This document shows, piece after piece, positions 14,485 through 18,710 of a stretch of DNA of 18,710 nucleotides. How positions within the stretch are numbered: the first letter of the stretch is position 1; each line of letters opens with the position of its first letter. The DNA comes from Treponema sp. (GTDB lineage: Bacteria; Spirochaetota; Spirochaetia; Treponematales; Breznakiellaceae). The position numbers were made by a program, and so were the translations under genes. The notes below the pieces were generated by a model that was not told the DNA's origin, did not search any database, and worked only from the letters and a program-made list of their open reading frames with translations. The DNA lies in contig JAITES010000143.1 in NCBI GenBank assembly GCA_031281925.1, forward strand, positions 1 to 18,710. Reading direction: 5' to 3'.

Positions 14485-15915
14485 TTACGCTTCCTTAAGA
14501 AAGGCAAGGTAGCCCTTCCAGGTTGTGTAGAGGTCTATCTTGCTTATCACTTCAAAGGGTGAATGCATTGAGAGCACCGGTACACCGCAGTCGAGGACTT
14601 CGATGCCCAGCCGGGCCGCATGAAGGGCAATGGTACCGCCTCCGCCCTTGTCAACTTTCCCCAGATCCCCGAACTGCCAGCTTATCTTGTTTTTCTTCAT
14701 GATCCGCTGAATCCGGCGGCAAAATTCCGCGTTGGCATCGCTTGCGCCGTATTTGCCCCCTGAACCGGTATACTTGCAGAGCACGAGTCCCTTTCCCATA
14801 AACGAAGCGTTCTTCTTGTCAAACACGCTGCCGTAGGTGGGATCATACGCGGCGTTCACGTCCGCGGAAAGCATGGCCGACTGTTCCAGACAGCGGTGAA
14901 AATCCTCCGCGGGGCAGAGACGCTGAATAAAGCTTTCAAAGGCCGTGGACTGGGCTCCGGTATTCCCGTAGGAGCCTATCTCTTCCTTGTCCGAAAAATA
15001 GACAAGCGCCGTTTTCCCGGGGGGGCCTTTTTCACCGGCAAAGTTGAGAATCGCCCTTAAAGCCGGGTAGACGCAGCAGCGGTCGTCGTGGCCGTAGGCC
15101 CCTATCATGCTCCGGTCGAATCCCAGATCCCGTGCCTTGAACGCGGGAACAAATTCGATCTCCGCTGCGGCAAAATCCTCTTCGGTGGTACCGTACTTTT
15201 CATTGAGCAGGGAGAGTATGCGGAGCTTTACCTTCTCCTTTACCTTTTCATCCTTGAAGGGCCTGGAACCTGCCAGTATATCAAGGTCTTCCCCTTCGAT
15301 GAGTTCTATACCCTTCTTCTGCATCTGTTCCCGCGCCAGATGGGGAAGCAGGTCCGTGATGGTAAATACAGGATCGTCCTCGTCTTCGCCCAGCCGGATC
15401 TCCTTCTCCTTGCCGTCCCCGCCGATCAGGATCCCGTGCATGGCAAGGGGAATGGCCGTCCACTGGTATTTCTTGATGCCGCCGTAGTAGTGGGTATCCA
15501 GCAGAGCAAATTCGCTGTCCTCGTAGAGGGGATTGGTCTTGAGATCGAGCCGGGGTGAATCCAGATGAGCCCCCAGGATATTGCTTCCCTCCCGGAGCGC
15601 CTTCTTCCCGATGATAGCCGCAATGACGGATTTATTGTGAATATTCCGGTACACCGCGGTTCCCGGCTTCAGGGCGTCTTTTTTTAGCTCATCAATGCTG
15701 ACAAAACCGTTTTTTTTGAGAGTTTTTATTATTTCGGCGGTACATTCCCGTTCGGTCTTCCCCTTGTTGAGGAAATCCTTGTAGCCCTGGGAGAATTTTT
15801 CAATTTCTTTCTCTTCCTTTTCATCAGTCTGCTCCCAACAGTTCTTCAGATTGAAAAAAAGCGTGTCCTGAAGTTTCTGTCCTTCTGTTTTTTTACTTTC
15901 TTTTTCGGCTGCCAT
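14485..15915 (-). CDS. apeA: M18-family metallo-aminopeptidase
   Basis: A 476-residue cytosolic dizinc aminopeptidase that removes N-terminal residues, usually acidic or neutral, from peptides. Family M18 is shown by ILGAHLDSPRLDLK (H117, D119), YGHDDR (H276, D277-D278), the acidic pair E311-E312 in FSDKEEIGSYG followed by GAQS, D352 in SADVNAAYDPT, and H451 in VPVLSMHSPFEV. Length and motifs fit the longer M18 type 1 (apeA) group found in spirochaetes and Thermotoga, rather than the shorter apeB group. The first 40 residues are highly charged with no signal peptide. ATG 15915 has AAGGAG 7 nt upstream. It is divergent from gltX (47-bp gap) and lies upstream of the purine operon on the same strand, so read-through into purE is possible. 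Confidence 0.92.
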   Translation of the reverse strand: MAAEKESKKTEGQKLQDTLFFNLKNCWEQTDEKEEKEIEKFSQGYKDFLNKGKTERECTAEIIKTLKKNGFVSIDELKKDALKPGTAVYRNIHNKSVIAAIIGKKALREGSNILGAHLDSPRLDLKTNPLYEDSEFALLDTHYYGGIKKYQWTAIPLAMHGILIGGDGKEKEIRLGEDEDDPVFTITDLLPHLAREQMQKKGIELIEGEDLDILAGSRPFKDEKVKEKVKLRILSLLNEKYGTTEEDFAAAEIEFVPAFKARDLGFDRSMIGAYGHDDRCCVYPALRAILNFAGEKGPPGKTALVYFSDKEEIGSYGNTGAQSTAFESFIQRLCPAEDFHRCLEQSAMLSADVNAAYDPTYGSVFDKKNASFMGKGLVLCKYTGSGGKYGASDANAEFCRRIQRIMKKNKISWQFGDLGKVDKGGGGTIALHAARLGIEVLDCGVPVLSMHSPFEVISKIDLYTTWKGYLAFLKEA

Positions 15916-15926
15916 AATGATGCTCC

Positions 15927-15955
15927 TTGTTCCATATCTACTTTCAGGATATAGT
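15927..15955 (+). promoter_or_regulatory. candidate promoter for gltX
   Basis: TTGTTC (15927-15932), a 17-bp spacer, and TATAGT (15950-15955). The -10 ends 7 nt before ATG 15963, so the transcript would begin at about the start codon. An AGGA at 15946-15949 is 13 nt from the ATG, too far for an ordinary Shine-Dalgarno. Confidence 0.45.
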
Positions 15956-15962
15956 ATTTTTT

Positions 15963-17534
15963 ATGAATGTTCGAGTACGTTATGCGCCCTCCCCTACGGG
16001 GCTGCAGCACATCGGCGGGATACGAACCGCCCTGTTCAACTATCTTTTTGCCCGGTCATCAGGGGGGAAATTCATCCTTCGTCTTGAAGACACCGACCGC
16101 AGCCGTTTCGATCAGAGCTATGTGCAGAATCTCTACGATACTTTTGAATGGCTGGGCCTCGAATGGGACGAAGGGCCCGGAGCCGGCAGAATTGAGAATT
16201 CAAGAGTTGAAAATTCAATCGAGGGGGAAACAAAGTTTTCTTCAGGATCCTACGGCCCCTATATACAGTCTGAACGTACCGAACTGTACAGGAAATACGC
16301 GGCAGAACTCCTGGCAAAGGGAAGGGCCTATTACTGTTTCTGCACTTCCGAAAGGCTTGAAAAAGTGAGGATGGAAAGGGAGGCGGCACATTCGAGCGAG
16401 ACAGGCTATGACCGCTGCTGCCGTTCAATCCCGGCCGGGGAAGCCGCGGCGCGGGCTGCCGCAGGGGAACCCTGTACCATAAGGCTGAAGATACCGCTTG
16501 AAAACGACGCTGCAGGGAGGGACGCTTCCCTGCTCCCGACCGTAACCTGTTTCCGGGACTTTCTGCTGGGGGATATCGAATGGAAAAATTCCGATGTCAA
16601 TCCCGATCCTGTTTTGCTTAAATCGGACGGTTTTCCCACCTACCATCTTGCCAATGTGGTGGACGACCACCTTATGGAGATTAGCCATGTGCTGCGGGCC
16701 CAGGAGTGGCTCTCTTCCACGCCCCTCCATGTGATCATGTACCGCTGTTTCGGCTGGGAGTATCCTGAATTCTGCCACCTCCCCATGGTGATGGGAGAAG
16801 ACGGAAAGAAACTTTCAAAACGCCACGGCGCTACAAGCGTGGACGAATTCCGCCGTCAGGGCTACCTTCCGGAGGCCCTTGTCAACTATGTGGCCCTCCT
16901 GGGAGCCTCCTATGAAGAGGGGAAGGACATCTACACTCCGGAAGAACTGGCCGCAAGCTTTAAGCTGGAAAAACTCAACAAGGCTCCTGCGATATTTGAT
17001 TATAAAAAACTTGAATGGTACAACGGACAGTATATCCGTATGAAGGATGACAATGTTCTTGCGGAGATGAGTCTCCCCTGGGCTGTCGAACAGGGCCTCT
17101 TTGGAGAGGCGGGCAGGGCGCCCTCTGAAGAACAGCGGAAACTTTACGCGGCTTCCATGTTTCTGGTGAAGGAACGCGCAGTGTTTCTGCGGGATATACC
17201 GGAAAAACTCAGCTATCTCTTTTCCGAGCCGCCGGTTCCTGCCGCGGAGGAATTTATTCCCAAAAAGGGAGATCTGGCCCAGGCAGTAAGGCTCCTCAAA
17301 ATGGGAAGGGAATCGGCGGAAGCCATGGCCCGCTCGTCAAGCGATGCCCAGGCGGAAGAAATGGTTAAAGCCTCTGCGGAAAAAAACTCGGTAAAGCTTG
17401 GGGATCTTCTCATGCCCCTGCGGGTAGCGCTTACCGGGGCCAGGGTCAGCCCTCCCCTCTTCGGTTCCATGCGGCTCCTCGGCCCGGAAAAAACCCTCGC
17501 ACGGATCGACAGGGCTCTTGCCGCGCTTGAATAA
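15963..17534 (+). CDS. gltX: glutamyl-tRNA synthetase
   Basis: A 523-residue class I aminoacyl-tRNA synthetase charging tRNA with glutamate. VRYAPSPTGLQHIGG carries the HIGH-type motif (HIGG, 16-19). RLEDTDRSR, C125-x-C127 with a C152/C153 pair (likely Zn-finger region), FPTYHLANVVDDHLMEISHVLR, and KLSKR (283-287, the KMSKR loop) follow, then the C-terminal anticodon-binding domain. ATG 15963 gives the family-typical start; an in-frame TTG at 15927 would add 12 unrelated residues and overlap the proposed promoter. Oddities: an insert of about 20 residues (about 74-96) between DEGPG and YGPYIQSER contains a tandem IENS/VENS repeat, and the last codons are duplicated just after the stop. Whether it is discriminating or also charges tRNA-Gln cannot be read here. 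Confidence 0.95.
   Translation: MNVRVRYAPSPTGLQHIGGIRTALFNYLFARSSGGKFILRLEDTDRSRFDQSYVQNLYDTFEWLGLEWDEGPGAGRIENSRVENSIEGETKFSSGSYGPYIQSERTELYRKYAAELLAKGRAYYCFCTSERLEKVRMEREAAHSSETGYDRCCRSIPAGEAAARAAAGEPCTIRLKIPLENDAAGRDASLLPTVTCFRDFLLGDIEWKNSDVNPDPVLLKSDGFPTYHLANVVDDHLMEISHVLRAQEWLSSTPLHVIMYRCFGWEYPEFCHLPMVMGEDGKKLSKRHGATSVDEFRRQGYLPEALVNYVALLGASYEEGKDIYTPEELAASFKLEKLNKAPAIFDYKKLEWYNGQYIRMKDDNVLAEMSLPWAVEQGLFGEAGRAPSEEQRKLYAASMFLVKERAVFLRDIPEKLSYLFSEPPVPAAEEFIPKKGDLAQAVRLLKMGRESAEAMARSSSDAQAEEMVKASAEKNSVKLGDLLMPLRVALTGARVSPPLFGSMRLLGPEKTLARIDRALAALE
16192..16218 (+). repeat. 15-bp-period tandem repeat inside gltX
   Basis: TTGAGAATTCAA (16192-16203) and TTGAAAATTCAA (16207-16218) differ at one base of 12 and are 15 bp apart, giving RIENS-RVENS in the protein. 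It is AT-rich against its surroundings and lies in a segment that gltX products of other bacteria usually lack. Confidence 0.7.
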
Positions 17535-17550
17535 CACGCGTTTGAATAAC
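17523..17550 (+). repeat. direct repeat duplicating the gltX 3' end
   Basis: GCGCTTGAATAAC (17523-17535) and GCGTTTGAATAAC (17538-17550) match at 12 of 13 bases with a 15-bp period. The second copy holds a second in-frame TAA, so it acts as a back-up stop. Looks like a local tandem duplication. Confidence 0.75.
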
Positions 17551-17607
17551 GGAAGAAATTAACCGCAAATTCCGCTCAATTCAGGCAGTCTGTTCCGGCC
17601 TTGATGA

Positions 17608-17652
17608 GCGGCTTTCTGAATCGGCAAAAGCCGCCCGGCAGGCTTCGTTTTT
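17608..17652 (+). terminator. probable intrinsic terminator after gltX with an alternative hairpin
   Basis: An 8-bp perfect stem GCGGCTTT (17608-17615) / AAAGCCGC (17627-17634) has an 11-nt loop. A second hairpin, AAGCC (17628-17632) / GGCTT (17641-17645), is followed by CG and a run of five T (17648-17652). The two share bases 17628-17632 and cannot form together. The simplest reading is the gltX terminator; the stem next to the T-run is only 5 bp, so strength is uncertain. Confidence 0.45.
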
Positions 17653-17704
17653 AACCTAATTTTAACAATCACCTTACATATCCTTAACAGTACATCGTTA
17701 TATT
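17651..17704 (+). promoter_or_regulatory. Pho-box array and -10 of the pst operon
   Basis: Four hexamers lie exactly 11 bp apart: TTAACC (17651), TTAACA (17662), CTTACA (17673) and TTAACA (17684). This matches the known PhoP half-site form TT(A/T/C)A(C/T)A and the 11-bp repeat spacing of PhoB/PhoP sites. A -10-like TATATT at 17699-17704 begins 9 bp after the last half-site, where a Pho box would stand in for the -35, and no good -35 is seen. The downstream genes are pstS and pstC, classical Pho regulon members. Strongly suggests phosphate-starvation control by a PhoB/PhoP-type regulator encoded elsewhere. Confidence 0.7.
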
Positions 17705-17733
17705 TGCTGTAGATTGATATTTAAGGAGTGATC

Positions 17734-18588
17734 ATGAAAAAGCTTTTTATCGCCCTGGTGTTGACGGCCGCATCCCTTGTTTCCGTTTTTGCGGGGGGTT
17801 CAAAAGACCAGAGTTCAGGCGGTGGAACCGCCCCAAGCTCCGCACAGCCCCCGGCGGCCTATACCGTAACGGTGGCGGGTTCTACCTCGGTAAGCCCCCT
17901 CATGGAACTGTTGATCGCCGAATACGCCAAGGTACGTCCCAATGTTAAATTCAACATGAGCGCCACAGGTTCAGGCGACGGCATCAAGGCCGTTCCGGCG
18001 GAGACCGCGGAAATCGGCATGTCCAGCCGGGAACTGAGCCCGGCGGAGATTGGAACCGGCATCGACGAGCACCTCATCGCCATCGACGGCATCGCGGTGA
18101 TCGTCAACGGGAGTAACCCGGTCTCCAACCTGAGCATCGACCAGATCCGGGATATTTATACCGGTGTGGTGAGCGACTGGAGCCAGGTGGGGGGCAGGGC
18201 CGGCAAAATCGCCGTGGTGTCCCGGGAACCAGGTTCGGGAACCAGGGGGGCTTTTGAGGAGATCATCAAATTCCAGGACAAACTGGTCATGGGGGCCATA
18301 GAATTCGACGGAACCGGCGCGGTCAAGGCCGAGATTTCCCGCAACGCCGACGCCGTGGGCTACATTTCCCTGGGTTCGGTGGATAGTTCCGTCAAGACCC
18401 TGAGTGTCGGCGGCGTTGTAGCTACCACCGCCAATGTGGTAAACAACAGCTACAAGATCGCCAGGCCCTTCCTCCTGCTCACCAAAAAAGGCAGAGCCCT
18501 CAACAGCGAAACCACGGCCTTCCTTGACTGGATTCTGACGGAAGCCGGACAGGCCATCGTCAAAACAAGCTGGATTTCCGTTAAATAA
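17734..18588 (+). CDS. pstS: phosphate ABC transporter substrate-binding protein PstS
   Basis: A 284-residue periplasmic protein that captures inorganic phosphate for the PstCAB permease. A signal peptide MKKLFIALVLTAASLVSVFA ends in a signal-peptidase-I-like VFA at about residue 20. There is no lipobox Cys, so it is not an obvious lipoprotein. A short Ser/Gly/Pro-rich linker (21-42) leads to the binding domain. Phosphate-contact blocks are AGSTSVSP (48-55), TGSGDGIKA, IGMSSREL, and SREPGSGTRGAF (163-174). ATG 17734 is chosen because AAGGAG (17723-17728) lies 5 nt upstream; the in-frame GTG at 17728 overlaps that site. Preceded by a Pho-box array and followed after 7 nt by pstC. Codon use leans to C-ending codons, unlike clpA. 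Confidence 0.93.
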   Translation: MKKLFIALVLTAASLVSVFAGGSKDQSSGGGTAPSSAQPPAAYTVTVAGSTSVSPLMELLIAEYAKVRPNVKFNMSATGSGDGIKAVPAETAEIGMSSRELSPAEIGTGIDEHLIAIDGIAVIVNGSNPVSNLSIDQIRDIYTGVVSDWSQVGGRAGKIAVVSREPGSGTRGAFEEIIKFQDKLVMGAIEFDGTGAVKAEISRNADAVGYISLGSVDSSVKTLSVGGVVATTANVVNNSYKIARPFLLLTKKGRALNSETTAFLDWILTEAGQAIVKTSWISVK

Positions 18589-18595
18589 AAGAGTT

Positions 18596-18710
18596 ATGCT
18601 TGATCGCCGAAGGTCCGATGTTTTTTTCGCCTGCCTCTTCCGGGTAATGTCGCTTACATCGGTGCTGGCGCTGGCCTCCATCCTGATCTTCGTTTTTGTT
18701 CAGGGTGCGG
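18596..18710 (+). CDS. pstC: phosphate ABC transporter permease PstC, N-terminus (partial)
   Basis: ATG 18596 opens a frame that runs off the right edge after 38 codons. The start MLDRRRSDVFFACLFRVMSL is basic then hydrophobic, with a first transmembrane helix at about residues 17-37, as in PstC proteins, whose cytoplasmic N-tail precedes six membrane helices. Only this anchor is visible, so the call rests mainly on position: it follows pstS by 7 nt, and pstC normally comes next in pstSCAB operons. The ribosome site is weak (GAG 2 nt before the ATG), which suggests coupling to pstS translation. PstA would be the other possibility. Confidence 0.65.
   Translation, partial: MLDRRRSDVFFACLFRVMSLTSVLALASILIFVFVQGA

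Noticed and set aside
15927..15962. Upstream TTG start for gltX adding 12 residues
   Set aside because: It overlaps the proposed promoter, lacks a ribosome site, and the added residues are not part of the GluRS fold; MNVRVRYAPSPTG is the family start.
17734..17800. PstS as a lipoprotein
   Set aside because: The hydrophobic segment ends in VFA-GGS with no Cys at any lipobox position, so signal peptidase I processing is the better reading.
17971..18681. 236-codon minus-strand frame over pstS
   Set aside because: Opposite to clear PstS motifs and rich in His/Asp/Gly from mirrored codons; no sign of a real gene.
1..18710. CRISPR arrays, tRNA or rRNA genes, insertion sequences, phage or toxin-antitoxin genes
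   Set aside because: None seen by eye on either strand; the gaps are too short and hold no cloverleaf, spacer-repeat pattern or transposase-like frame.

Overview
The window reads as chromosomal core sequence from a spirochaete of the Treponema type. The basis is family resemblance of the proteins (clostridial/spirochaete-type long PurL, apeA-type M18 aminopeptidase, clpS-clpA-aat cluster) and a GC content that looks close to 50%. The genus is an inference; no rRNA or other taxonomic marker is present. Coding density is very high: the longest stretch without a gene is about 200 bases, and no tRNA, rRNA, CRISPR array, insertion sequence or phage gene was seen.

Layout, left to right. (1) 1-1522, minus strand: exodeoxyribonuclease III, then a rhomboid-family membrane protease overlapping it by 4 bp, then the N-terminus of a membrane-anchored protein cut by the window edge. 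(2) 1565-5026, plus strand: clpS, clpA and aat, i.e. adaptor, unfoldase and leucyl/phenylalanyl-tRNA-protein transferase of the bacterial N-degron pathway. (3) 5029-14383, minus strand: a seven-gene de novo purine operon, transcribed purE-purC-purF-purM-purN-purD-purL, in which every adjacent pair overlaps by 4 to 25 bp. (4) 14384-14484: a short control region with two perfect palindromes and a probable promoter ahead of purE. (5) 14485-15915, minus: an M18 metallo-aminopeptidase. (6) 15963-17534, plus: glutamyl-tRNA synthetase. (7) 17535-17733: a probable terminator followed by four Pho-box-like half-sites at 11-bp intervals and a -10. (8) 17734 to the end, plus: pstS and the start of pstC, the beginning of a phosphate ABC-transporter operon.

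Functionally, the purine genes encode PRPP amidotransferase (PurF), PurD, PurN, PurL, PurM, PurE and PurC, covering PRPP to SAICAR if an N5-CAIR synthetase (PurK) exists elsewhere. PurB and PurH are also not in the window. The PurE is class I, unlike the AIR carboxylase known from Treponema denticola. The clpS-clpA-aat set can mark, recognise and unfold substrates, with ClpP needed from elsewhere.

No clearly new multi-gene system was found. The observations most worth following are in the control regions: the Pho-box array before pstS, the twin palindromes before purE, and three gene starts (xth, purE, gltX) that lack a usual Shine-Dalgarno and have a -10-like hexamer only 5-7 nt before the start codon, which suggests leaderless mRNAs.
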